From Carex sylvatica (lineage: Eukaryota; Streptophyta; Magnoliopsida; Poales; Cyperaceae), in NCBI GenBank assembly GCA_964058845.1, contig CAXKVR010000235.1:21515-85514 (forward strand): 64,000 bases of DNA, written 5' to 3'. Of the stretch, positions 35,830 through 47,411 are shown piece after piece. The stretch's first letter is position 1. Each line of letters opens with the position of its first letter. The notes beneath the pieces are model-generated. The model was not told the origin of the DNA, ran no database searches, and saw nothing but the letters and a program-made list of their open reading frames with translations. The translations under genes were made by a program, and so were the position numbers.

Positions 35830-36120
35830 GAGATAATTCGCATATGTTGTCATGGGTTGGATTGTGCAAGAGGCCACCCTTTGGGAAAAGCATTGTGGAT
35901 AGCATATTGTTGAACAAGCTAATGTCGTTTCTTTTTTAAAATTTTGATGGTTATCCCAGGTTAATGGGCTTGGGAGTTGGGGTTTAGTTGAATGTTGTTT
36001 TCGTATGGTAGGTATCGGTTCTGTTGCATGCCACTATTCACGTGTGCATGGTATTGTTGTAACCCCTATTTTTTCTATTTAATGCAACACATGGCAGCCT
36101 CTGCCTGTTTTCAAAAAAGA
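35830..36120 (+). mobile_element. possible LINE 3' end remnant
   Basis: Around 36050-36118 the sequence reads ttttctatttaatgcaac, then acatggcagcctctgcctg, then tttcaaaaaaga. This resembles the 3' ends of plant LINE-type retrotransposons (a short tail after a tgcctgttttc-like motif). No reverse-transcriptase reading frame is present. Confidence 0.3.
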
Positions 36121-36221
36121 GATAATAGCAACGATGGCCTGCGGGCGCCTGTCGATTTATTTTAGAAAAGAATCATGAAAGACGGTTACATGGTAAGCGA
36201 CCAATTAGATATGTTAGGCAT

Positions 36222-36340
36222 TTTGTTGTAACGGGGGCCACAGTTACATAAGACAATTCGGCTGGATGTAGCCATTTACACTAAGTGGTAAAGGGGCCAC
36301 GGTTACATAAGACAGTTCGGCTGGATGTAGCCAATTATAC
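36222..36340. repeat. short tandem duplication (~60 bp)
   Basis: The block ggggccac(a/g)gttacataag acagttcggctggatgtagcc appears at about 36234 and again at about 36294, with small differences. It adjoins the element at 36346. Confidence 0.85.
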
Positions 36341-36345
36341 ACTAA

Positions 36346-36556
36346 GGATGTGTTTGGATTGAGCAAGAATAGCACTATTTTTTTGAACTATTTGATGTTT
36401 GAATGAAGCAAGAATAATACTAACTCATTATTATTTTTATTTTATTTTATATGAGTTACTATTCTACTAACTCAATTAAATATTAAATTAGCTACTATTT
36501 TAAACTTAAAATTAGCTCTATTCTTATTCTATTCTTTATTTCATTCAAACGTAACA
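36346..36556. mobile_element. Tourist/Harbinger-like miniature element
   Basis: A 211-bp element with imperfect ~27-bp inverted ends (ggatgtgtttggattgagca and its partner in atttcattcaaacgtaaca), flanked by TAA on both sides (36343-36345 and 36557-36559). The 3-bp TAA/TTA duplication and GG..TGTTTGG ends fit PIF/Harbinger miniature elements. Confidence 0.6.
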
Positions 36557-36559
36557 TAA

Positions 36560-37190
36560 GTGATTATTTGAAAATTGAGGAGGACTGGATTCACAAGCAA
36601 CTCCTAATTCATTCTTCCACGTCAACGAAGATTACACGGCATTGTATTGTTTTGAGGGCTACTTTTGCTGACTCGGTACCTGAGACCATATATTCATGCA
36701 GAAAAATACATGTTAAATAAAAGACAGTTAATAAGAATCAATATTATATCATATCATATCATATATAATAATGTAATATAATTCAAGACGTAATTTAAGG
36801 TTGACCAGAGTAGACGGTGGCATTTTCTTTTCTTTTCACTTAATGACTTATAATTATTATATGCTGAGATTTTGTTAGTTAGACCGTCTTTAATTCCATA
36901 ATTTTTATATTAAAAGGTTCGTTATTAGAAATAATTAAGTCACCTATTATATTGAGTTATTGTTCGTATCATTTCATATTACAAATTTGTGACAGCGACA
37001 AATCAATATAAGCAGATCATGAAGTTTGGTACATCCTTTGGCACTTTCACTGTGGCTCACAACTTGTAACTATCCGTGTCCCTACTCCAGGTGTCCACGT
37101 GTAAATCTACACTAATCATTATTACGCATCAACCCGAGTGAGCCCACCCCAGATTATCGCATTTGTGAATTGTGATGAGCCATTTTGACA
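36560..37190. other. intergenic upstream of the CLC gene
   Basis: AT-rich spacer with a short tcatatcatatca repeat near 36750. Nothing coding recognised. Confidence 0.4.
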
Positions 37191-37310
37191 GATCTAGGGG
37201 GCTTTAATATTAGTGCTGATCTAGTCCGCACGAATCTGAAAACAGATCAGATGGTTGAGATGGATTAACTCGAAAGATTCCCTTTTGAGTTAATGCAGAG
37301 GATACGAATT
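37191..37310. mobile_element. truncated double-hairpin element in the CLC promoter region
   Basis: The right half of the 11913-12133 family: a gctttaatattagtg block, cacgaatctgaaaacagatc, then the terminal hairpin (attaactcgaaaga...ccttttgagttaatgc) and the end agaggatacgaatt. The left hairpin is missing. It ends 218 bp before the CLC start codon and may lie in the promoter or leader. Confidence 0.75.
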
Positions 37311-37528
37311 GTTATGGATACCTGTGACTGTGACCTCTCCATTTTATTCTTCCCTTAACTGTTGGCGCCATTTATTTTCTTTCCATTCTTCTCTCTTCGC
37401 TTCCGCACTCATCCTTCCTTTTATTGTACTCATTCTATTTCGTGTTACCAAATTTCTATTCAGAGGTCACATAATTCGCCAAACCTGGAATAAGAGCTGG
37501 GATTGGGTGGGAATTGGAGGCTCGTACA

Positions 37529-40500
37529 ATGGAGAGCGAAGCGCCGCACCACCATTTTCGCTGGGATGGAGGGAATGATACTCGCGGTACGGACATCGAG
37601 AGCAGCCTGGACGGGCCGGGCGTGAGCATGTCATTGGAGAGAAACGGATCGGATCACACAGACCTTCGCGAACCATTAGTTCGAAAGAGAACCATGAATA
37701 CCACCTCGCAGATTGCTATTGTTGGCGCGAATGTGTACCCGATAGAAAGTCTAGATTACGAGTAAGTAATTTTCATAATTTATTTTTTCTTGGTTTCAAA
37801 TTCGGTTATCAGATTTGTTTGTCTGTTAGAATTTTCAATTTTGGTCGAGAAGCTATATTACGTTCCTTTTGAAGATTAAACTTGCCAGCTAGCTCGTACC
37901 AGTACCAGATTACCAAGGTGCAGTATTTTTCCCTTTGAACGGTACCACAATCTCCATAATGTAACGCAACCTCTGTAATGCAAGGATGTCCCATTATACT
38001 AAACTCAATATTTATTTTTTATTGTTGCTTTAGAATTGTAGAGAATGATCTGTTCAAGCAAGATTGGAGATCAAGACAAAAGATTCAAATAGTTGAATAT
38101 ATTGTTTTGAAATGGACTCTTGTAATGCTTATTGGTCTCTTGACTGGATTAGTTGGTTTCTTCAATAACCTGGCAGTTGAAAATATTGCTGGATTTAAAC
38201 TTCTATTGACAAGCAATCTCATGCTTAAACATAGGTAAATTTTGAATTTTCTATTGCATAGCATATGTAGGTGCATTATTACAAGCACTAAATTAGGTGA
38301 AATTGAGCTATTTGAGCGCTCAATTAGTCAATTGATGCTTAAATATGAAGATGATGGTAAATAGGTCCAAAATAAAACCCAAAACCAGTTTCCTGCACAT
38401 TAGTTCTTTCCAGTGAGAAAGGAAATATTTTTTATGTATTTTAAATAGTTAATCCTTTTTCTAAAAAAAAATTACTGGTAAAACAAGAAATATTGTTAAT
38501 TTAATGCACTTATTGTGGTGGTGCTTCCAGCGCAGATATGCATTAGCATTCTTCACGTATGCGGGTTGCAACATGATTTTGGCAGGTACAGCTGCAGCAA
38601 TTTGTGCTTACATTGCACCTGCAGCTGCAGGGTCTGGAATTCCTGAAGTCAAGGCGTATCTCAATGGAGTTGATGCTCACTCCATTTTGGCTCCAAGCAC
38701 TCTGTTTGTAAAGGTACCATATAATTGCGACTAAAGGCTATTGTTGTGGATATCACCCAGTATTTTCTCCTATTGAAAGCAGTTAATTTTTCTTATATTT
38801 GCAAAGCAAATGCTCAATTTTGTCGTTTGAAGAATAATGCATATTCAGCAAATTATTGACAGCTTTTCCTATACTGCAAATAATGTCCTATTTTGTAAGC
38901 TCAAATTGAAATTGAAACTAAGTGCTGACTTTCAAGTCAAAACAAATAACCTGTGAAGCAATTCTGTTGATTTAATATGATAAGTGCTTGTTTGTCAATT
39001 TTTCCTTGGACTGATGTTAGGTTTAAGAACTTTTTGTTTAAAAAGTCTCGTGTTATTCTGAATATGTTCGCAGTGTTGGGGGCCAATTTGCAGAAGTGAC
39101 ATACAATCCTTTACTTAATCTCCTCATGTGTTTCTTCTCCCCATTTGCCAGATATTTGGTTCTATTCTTGGTGTATCAGCAGGATTTGTACTAGGCAAAG
39201 AGGGGCCCATGGTGCATACAGGGGCTTGTATTGCTAACCTGCTTGGTCAGGGTGGGTCCCGCAAGTACCATCTGACATGGAGAGGGCTCAGATATTTCAA
39301 GAATGATAGAGACCGGCGCGACCTCATTACTTGTGGTTCTGCTGCTGGGGTTGCAGCTGCCTTCCGTGCCCCTGTTGGAGGTGTGCTTTTTGCACTTGAA
39401 GAAGCTGCTTCATGGTATAAATAATTTATGCTTATTCAACAAAAATTTTAAAATTATATGAATTACCGAACCCAATCAAGCGGTACGAATATTGGGAAAT
39501 CTTCACCAGGAGGTAGTGGTGACCGTTGTTCTGGTATGAGGGCATCGAGGGTTTTACTTGACATTGACTAAATTTTTATTAGAAAATATTACAATGGAAG
39601 GTAACATATTGCATTGCGAAATCCCTTTCATTTAGGAATTGATACTTGATAGTACTAGTCATTTCCAATCAGATAACTAGATAAGTTATCCTAGAGAAAT
39701 GGAAGTGATATCATAATCAAAACAGATAAATAACTTTCTGCTTATTGTAATGAGATTGATGAAATAAAAATCTAGAACTCATAAAGGCATCCATCCTACT
39801 CTCATATATACAAAGTTAGAATTAAATTAAATTTATGTTGTTGCTTTGACAGGTGGCGTAGTGCACTTCTGTGGAGAACTTTCTTCACAACAGCTATTGT
39901 TGCTGTGGTACTGAGAGGCCTCATCGAGTTCTGTAAGAGCGGGAAATGCGGTTTATTCGGCGAAGGAGGCTTGATAATGTTTGACCTAAGTGAATCTGTC
40001 GCTACTTATAGCATGCCAGATTTGATCGCAATTTTGGTTCTAGGTGTAGTTGGTGGTGTGTTTGGAGGCCTCTTCAACTTCCTTTTGGATAAGCTCCTTC
40101 GCATTTACAGCATTATCAACGAGTATGTAAAATTATTCTCTACATTTTACATATAAGCAACACCAACTGCTTAGATTAAGCCTAATCAAGCAAATAATTA
40201 TCCCTGAGTATGATAAAAAGAAATTGCCAAGGTTTTTCATTCTGGTCCAACCAAGTTCTTGTTTATTTGGATCACAAATGTAATTTAGAATAGTGAGGAA
40301 ACAGCTCAATATAATTTTACTCTTTTTCATAACAATTAACGAAACTTCAGATGTCATTTACATCTACCCTTTTATAAAATGTGAAATTCAACAAGCATGT
40401 GTGATTTTCACGTGGATTATATGTACAATCACCCCAAAAGAACAATTATTTATATAATATCCTAATAATTTTTTTGTTCTCAAATTATTCTTTCAGGAGG

Positions 40501-42170
40501 GGTGCTCCATTCAAGATCCTCCTGACAATCACAATCTCCCTGCTTACCTCATGCTGTTCCTTCGGCCTTCCTTGGCTAAGAAGCTGCACGAAATGCCCCG
40601 CCGATGCTGTCGAGCAGTGCCCGACGGTCAGCCGGTCGGGCAACTACAAGAACTTTCAGTGCCCCCCTGGGTACTACAACGGCCTCGCCTCCCTCTTCTT
40701 CAACACCAACGACGACGCTATTCGCAACCTCTTCAGCTCCGGCACCCAAAATGAGTTCCACCTCTCCTCTCTCTTCATCTTCTTCACCGCCATCTACAGC
40801 CTTGGCATCATCACCTATGGCATTGCTGTCCCCTCCGGCCTTTTCATCCCTGTTATTCTCGCTGGGGCCACTTACGGTAGGATCGTGGGGACCATTCTTG
40901 GCTCCATCACTGACTTGGATCCTGGGTTGTTTGCTCTACTCGGTGCCGCCTCTTTTCTTGGTGGTACAATGCGTATGACAGTGTCAGTCTGCGTTATATT
41001 GTTAGAGCTCACCAATGAATTGTTGATGCTTCCTTTAGTGATGCTCGTTCTTCTCATATCGAAAACAATTGCTGATGGTTTTAACAAGGGAGTGTATGAT
41101 CAGATTGTGCTAATGAAGGGGCTGCCATATATGGAGGCCCATGCTGAACCATACATGCGGCACTTGGCCGCTAGGGATGTAATCTCGGGACCACTTATTA
41201 GTTTCTCAGGTGTTGAGCAGGTGGGGAACATAATCCATGCTTTGCAGTTGACGGGTCATAACGGGTTTCCTGTGGTAGACGAGCCGCCTCTTTCTGATAC
41301 ACCCGAGTTGGTTGGGTTGGTTTTGAGGTCACACCTGTTGGTTTTACTAAATGGGAAGAGGTTTACAAAGGATAGGGTAAGACAGCCACGCGAGAGTGTG
41401 TTGATGAGATTTGGCGCGAGCGATTTTGGGAAATCAGGTTTGGGTAAAGGATTCAAGTTACAGGATTTGGAGATAACAGATGAGGAGATGGAGATGTATC
41501 TAGACATGCACCCAATTGTAAATACCTCACCTTACACTGTTGCTGAGACTATGTCTCTTGCCAAGGCTCAGGTTCTATTTCGGGCTCTCGGGTTGAGACA
41601 TCTCTGTGTAGTACCAAAGAATCCTAAAGTAAGTATCTCTCCCTTTCTCTGCTGGTGTTGTTACTTTGGGGTACACATTTTGACAGGGCAGTTTTTAATT
41701 CATACAAAAGCATAGACAATAGAGTGAAAACTGTGCTGAGTATATCTTGTGCTATGCATGAATTAAAACTCTCCTATCAAAATGTGTACCCTTACTTAAT
41801 TTGCTGACCACCTCTGGTATATTGTAGAACAGTGTACCAGTATTGCTGTTTTGATTGAATAATTCCTGAATAACAACTTTATTGTGTACCTAATTTATTG
41901 ATTCTTGAGATTTTCCTGTTGAGTTTCAGACTACCAGCATTGGAATTAGCCTGCTGTTGCTGGTCCAGTATCTTGGGTTCATGTTACAAAGATTTCATCT
42001 AATAATTATAATTAGAAATTAAGTATATGCTTAGTGTGTACTTGCTGATTTTTGTTTTACAGGGGCCACCTATTGCTGGAATTTTGACGAGGCATGATTT
42101 CATGCCAGAGCATATTCTCAGTCTTTTCCCGCATCTCAAACCCACGAAACCACTCCGTGCAACAACATGA
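37529..42170 (+). CDS. CLC-C: chloride channel family protein, CLC-c-like (7 exons)
   Basis: An intracellular-membrane anion transporter; plant relatives of this clade sit mainly in the vacuolar membrane and act in chloride handling, salt tolerance and stomatal movement. Exons 37529-37761, 38034-38234, 38536-38713, 39152-39414, 39853-40122, 40497-41628 and 42063-42170 join in frame to 794 aa (Arabidopsis CLC-c about 779), all GT-AG. After a soluble N-terminus (NTTSQIAIVGAN, then SLDYE) comes the membrane domain. The selectivity motif is GSGIPE with serine at residue 178 (chloride-type; nitrate exchangers CLC-a/b have proline). GKEGPMVH carries the gating glutamate E221, ALEEAASWW keeps the proton-pathway glutamates, and GIAVPSGLFIPVI is present. 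Two CBS domains occupy about the last 200 residues, ending near ILTRHDFMPEH. Large exon 6 is much more GC-rich at its start than flanking introns. CLC-c versus its close relative CLC-g cannot be settled without a tree. Confidence 0.95.
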
Positions 42171-43747
42171 ATTATTTCTTCTTACCATAGGTTTATTTGT
42201 GCGGGTTGTGCATTACACTTATGAGAGGCCCCACCTTGCATTTTTGCTGTCATTAATTATCTTTTCAATTTGAGGTGGCAAGAGCTCTTTCAGTGGTTTT
42301 CTAACCCAAAATCTATGTAATCGGACCTTTTTATCAATGAATATATGAATATGGGCTAGACCCTTATTCAGTTATTCCTTCCTAAAAAAATACAATGTTG
42401 TTCTTTGGATGTTTTTGGTTACTTTTAAAGGTTTTTATAGAGAAACATATTGCGCATCTAAAATATTTTTGCGTTCTATGACTAAGGAAATGTTGTTTTG
42501 CTTATTATGATTTTGGGTTAGGGTAATTAAATAAATTTGGAAAACAAATCATGTATAATCAAAACTGTTAGAAGAGTAATGAAATTGGGTTTTCCCATCA
42601 ATTGCAGTGTAAAACAAAATCAATCAGAATAAAAACATATGTTTGTAAAAACAAATCAGTCACCATATTAATAAGGATTAAATGCATATGTTTGGTAAAG
42701 TATTTTGACGTAGAGAGTAGAGAGAAAACTGATTTTCAAGCCCACATAATAGAGAGTTTTTTCATAGTTGGTTTCTAAAGTTGCATTCAGAATCTCTTGG
42801 GCTCTTGGTTCGAAATAAAAGTTTTGCCTAAAATAGATGAAATAGAAAATTCAGGACCTTTTTATTGTTAAGCCCAGAGCACAAATTATACCCACAAAGA
42901 ATCTTTCGGCCTGCAAAGATATTTTGCGGCCGAAACATCCGAAATTCTTCTAATTACAATTTTGGGTACCGATTTTAACAGCTAGCTTTTTAGTTTTCAC
43001 AGATCTGAGGTGAGAGAATATATTTTTTTTAACCAAATTGTCCATTTTCAATAAGGAAATAATATGGCTTAATTTTCAAAACTTTTAAATTAGGAAGTTA
43101 TCTCAAATCTGTCAGCATTAATTATAATAATTAATGATTGGTTATGTAATATATCTTACGCAAGTAAGGAGCGATATTTCTATAAAAGTCATTATTTTAT
43201 TTAATAGCTATGGCTTGTACAAGTACAAAAGTTGTTTTCTAAACAGTATTCTACGGATAAAAAATAATTTTGTAAACAAGTAAAATAATAATAATTCTTG
43301 GATGTAATTCAAAAAAAAAAAAAATGAGAATCGAACCATTATATATAAAGCATATCCTTTTATAACATAGAAAATTTCTTCAATTATAATAGGATTAATT
43401 ATTATTCATTAAGATCCACACAAATTCAAACTATAAAATTAACAAATCAAAGAATCAAACATAACAAAATTTTGAAAAGCATACAATCTAAAATAAAAAT
43501 TATTACTCCTACAACATAAATTATAATAGATGTCTGATGAACAATTTAATATTATTCTAACAATATAACTAGAACTTCAAAAAGTAGGAAAATCGTTTAA
43601 ATTAAGCATAGTAACAACATTATTCTCAAAGGTCATATTAAGATCTTCATTTTTATTCACTTATTCATGGACTTGAGAGGCTTGATTGTTGGCACATGAC
43701 TTGTGTTTTTTCGATGCTTCCACAAGTTCAAATTTAGAAGGATCTCA
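42171..43747. other. CLC 3' region and AT-rich spacer
   Basis: The 3' UTR probably ends within about 200 bp (atcaatgaatatatgaat near 42335 could serve as a poly(A)-signal region). Beyond it is AT-rich sequence with no gene or bounded element recognised, up to the transposase pseudogene. Confidence 0.45.
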
Positions 43748-45863
43748 TTTGGTAGAACTTAATGCTCTTTGTTTTCTTTGTCGTTGTAGCATACACTTGT
43801 TGGGTGGGACTTTTGGTTCAAGTAGCAACTTGGAATTGGAGATAAAGTTGGCAATAAGTTCTTTAGCAACTTTCTTTTTGTGAATAGACCATTGTTGATA
43901 CTTGGATTGAAACTCATTAAGTAAACTCATTATTTCATTATCAACATCATTAGTCAAGTTGATTGGTGAAGTATCCAAGAGTGTTCTATCAATTCTCCAT
44001 TGTGGATGAATCAAATCCAGAGGTAACATTGAATTTGTGAAGTTCATCATGTTATGAGCACATGGAAGACCCATTGTTGCCTCAAAATTTTATGTACAAA
44101 CGGGATTGATTGCTATATTTTTGGTCTTTTCGTATTGCATGTACAACTCTTGCAAAGAAAAAATTGAGACATTCGATAATAGTCTCTTGAACAACCGAAT
44201 ATCACAATTATGCAAGACACGAATTTTTTTGCCTGAGAGTTTCACATTTATTTCATTAAATTCATGCTTGATTGCAAGACATAACTTATCTTTTACCTGC
44301 TGAAAAATCACTCGTTGAAACTTGAAAATATATTTTTAATTTTGCATGCGCCCCTTTAGTTCTCGAATATCACTTATCCGTCCATGCTCTAATAAATTTT
44401 TCTTTCAACGATAGTAAACTCTACAAAGTTCCAATCATATTGTCACATTATCAGATTATAATATTAAATTTAAAACCATACAACTATATGAATAAATTAC
44501 ACATGTGGTACAAAGGGGACACATAAAATCACCCTCAAATCATGCTAGAGGAGTTGTACATGTTTTTTTTTTTTAGTAGTTGGCTGTGATTGGAGGGGAT
44601 CCCATTGGTTGTACATGATTCTCACTTTAATACAGATTATTAGTGAGAATTTTTGTTGCTAATCTAAAAAAAAGCTACATGAATAAAATAATGTTCATAT
44701 AAATATATTGAAACATGAAATAGTACCTTATAATCTAGCGCAACTTTTTTGTCTTTATAAAGTGATTGAAGTTCTAACCAACTTTGATCAAATTTTACTT
44801 CGATTGAAGAATAAACTACCTTGTTCCAGATAGATAGAAAAATATCATACTCTTCTTTGGAATTAAAATATTTTCGACAATTCATCATCAAGTTCTTTTC
44901 AATATGCCACACATAGAGAAGATGTGTAATAGCCGAAAATACCACATTTACTGCATTTATAAATACTTGTTGCCTATCTGACATTATAACCGAATGTTGA
45001 GTCTCTTTTGGAGGAACTTTTTTAAACATGTTTAGTGCCCATATGAAATCTTCTTCTCTTTCATTCTTTATAAATGCACAACCAACATAAAATGATGTGT
45101 TAAAGCATGAGACCCCAACAATATCAAGAAGTGACATTTTATACCAATTTTTTTTGTAGGTACAATTCATAATGAAAACACTCGAAAAATTCTTAACCAT
45201 AGTGATTGACATAGGATGTATAAAAAAAAGATGTGTAAGAGTATCACCCTCATCGCGTAAAACATCATACTCAAACTCACATTCTCCTAGTTCTTTAAAT
45301 AAAGCTTGAATCATTGTTCGACCACCTAACTTTTCTCTACGAATCTTTGCCTTCACATTATATACTGTTGTAGAGATAGCTTTAAGCTTCGGATTCTTTC
45401 GGCGTAAAGAAGAGAGAATTTGTCTGGGTGGTATTTCAGATTGAGTCATGTGGTCAACACTCTCGATATCTTCTTGTGATAGCTGTCGAAGAGAAGGATG
45501 GCCAAAGATATCAGCAGATGCTTCATGGTTGTGCGATAAGTTATGTATTTTAATTATCCAAATCTCTTCATCTGTCATTTTACCTCTAATTTTAAAAGGA
45601 CTATTGATCCGACATGTTCTGGATTTCTTTTCTTTTTTATCTAAAGACACATCACGTGTATCACGATATTGACTATCTCTATCACATTGTAAAACCACAT
45701 ATCTCTATGACTTTGAACTACAAATCGATAATGCGTATCCTTTAGCTGAGTAAAATGCTCTAACACCACTAAGTAAATCTTCACGAGTTTCACACTTGAA
45801 ATTGAGTAATTCAAGTTTTTCGGCCTCTTGTTCGAATGAAATCACTGACTCATCAATATCCAT
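43748..45863 (-). pseudogene. Mutator-like transposase / FAR1-related pseudogene
   Basis: On the minus strand an ATG at 45863 opens MDIDESVISFEQEAEKLE, followed by a GYALSI region and, at 45705-45707, an in-frame TAG. The frame then continues for about 330 residues: RYVVLQCDRDSQYRD, a CRINSPFKIRG zinc-finger-like part, HNHEA, the MULE transposase core (FSSVFIMNCTYKKNWYKMSL, FYVGCAFIKNEREEDFIWAL, SDRQQVFINAV, YVWHIEKNLM). After a likely intron (donor near 44725, acceptor ttgtag near 44420) the frame resumes as KFIRAWTDK, hits TGA, and has lost residues in the following conserved block. It goes on through VKDKLCLAIKHEF to NPVCT and an in-frame TAA, then MGLPCAHNMMNF (SWIM-like) and LDLIHPQWRID to the natural end. 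Three nonsense codons and the deletion make it non-functional. Terminal inverted repeats were not found, so a decayed domesticated FAR1-like gene is the alternative. Confidence 0.85.
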
Positions 45864-47309
45864 CTAGTAAACAAAAAAAATATAAAATAATTAACTTTGT
45901 TTTTATTTGAACGTGTAATTTTATTGTTACAATTATACTTGCAAAAATAAAAGAGAACAATTTTGTATTTGCAAAAATAAAAGAGAACAATTTGAAAAAT
46001 AAAATAAATTAAAAATATTGAATTACTTTGTTGAGTTGAAACTTGAGAAATTTTAAGTAATCTAGTTGTCTGAAATAATGAAACGAACTTGTGAGTTTGA
46101 TAATTTCAATAAAAGTAAAGTTGAAATTGAGAAACTTTCTTCTAAGAAATAAATATTAGTGGGTCCACATCAAGATAGCCTTCTAATTTAAAAAATTTTA
46201 AATCTAGATACATAAATATTTCATTATCTATGACTGTAGAGAAATCTAGCTCTATTTTGTTTCCTTATTGGAGAATGAATAATTTGGTCCAAAATTATTT
46301 TTTCTCTCATCTCAAGTTCTGTGCCACTTAAATAGATAGCTGTTAAAATCGGTACTCACAATTTTAATACTTCAAAATTCTTCCCATATCAGAGATTTTT
46401 TGGAAATTCCAAAGTTACCATCCACGCAGATTCAATCTGCATGGAACCTACCCTTCTGTGCAATTAAACATTAAGATAGTAACTAAAAAAAATTCGGCCA
46501 AAACATAAAGTTTCTCGAAAACATTTTTTTTTTTTTTCATTTTCTGAATTTCTGTGGCTTGCTCTTATTCTTTTATCGATCCGGTTCATAAAATCGTCGC
46601 CAACATGCTTCGCATCAGTATGCAACCTAGTTTTTTCTATATATGTTAACTGTGAAGCAACCAAGCAGGACACAGAAATGAGAAATCAGATGCCGTATAA
46701 AATCATGACATAAAACACAGTTTGCTCTAATAAAAACTTTGACCTCTGATTTAATTTCAGAGTGACCAGTCACCAGTGATGTTGCCTTTGTCTTACCAGG
46801 CAACATTTCAAATGCCATAATGCATCTCAATAGTGTCTTTTATGTTATTTTCTTCTTCTTGCTGTCTATCGTCAGAACTTGGCATCTCTTTGATCAATAC
46901 TTCCAAGTCCTCCAAAAAAATCAAATGATAAACTCCCTATATTTTAGAAAATGCACAAAAAAATTAGTCTGTTTAGAAGATTCTTTATTTTCCCAAACAG
47001 TGGGTACTACATTATTTAAAACTAATAATAAAATCCCTGATACTTTGCGGACATAATGTTTCCGAAATGTTTTCCAAATTCTGGCGAGTTTAATTAAGGG
47101 CTTTGTTTGGGCTCGTTGTTTTATAATAGACCGAGGGTTTTTCAGTTCAGGCCCAATTAGTTTGAGCCAATCGTAGAGTCTTTCTTTCTCGAATAAATGT
47201 ATAGGAACTAATTTATTTAGATTGACACTTAATCTTAACCTGTAAGTTATAATCATAATCAAAAGAAGACCACCAAAGCATCGCCAACTTAAATTTGGAA
47301 CCGAATCCT
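45864..47309. other. intergenic, AT-rich
   Basis: No gene recognised. A direct repeat of ttgcaaaaataaaagagaac occurs twice near 45940 and 45970. Open frames at 46464-47325 on both strands show no family signature. Confidence 0.4.
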
Positions 47310-47411
47310 CTGCCCCCAGAGTCACTGTATGTGGGCTCCCAATTCAAAAATGAACAGTGACCAGCCCCCTTTAACAGTGACCGGTCCCACACACAGTGAC
47401 TGAGGGAGCAG
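47310..47411. repeat. small GC-richer inverted repeat (102 bp)
   Basis: The left arm ctgcccccagagtcactgta and then tgtggg pairs with the right arm cccacacacagtgactgagg and then gagcag, with cagtgacc motifs between. It looks like a tiny foldback element; flanking gaatcct and aattcct may be a worn duplication. Confidence 0.5.

Noticed and set aside
37514..37528. Upstream start for the CLC protein at 37514
   Set aside because: That codon is TTG; the first ATG in frame is at 37529 and gives a CLC-c-like N-terminus.
40551..41507. Long alternative-frame and antisense frames in the big CLC exon
   Set aside because: Shadows of a GC-biased coding exon; the CLC frame itself explains the conservation.
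43686..44303. Plus-strand frames opposite the transposase pseudogene
   Set aside because: The minus-strand transposase motifs (GLPCAH, LDLIHPQWRID) account for this sequence.
46464..47325. Candidate small genes on both strands
   Set aside because: Frames of 67-134 codons without ATG-anchored homology, splice signals or compositional support.
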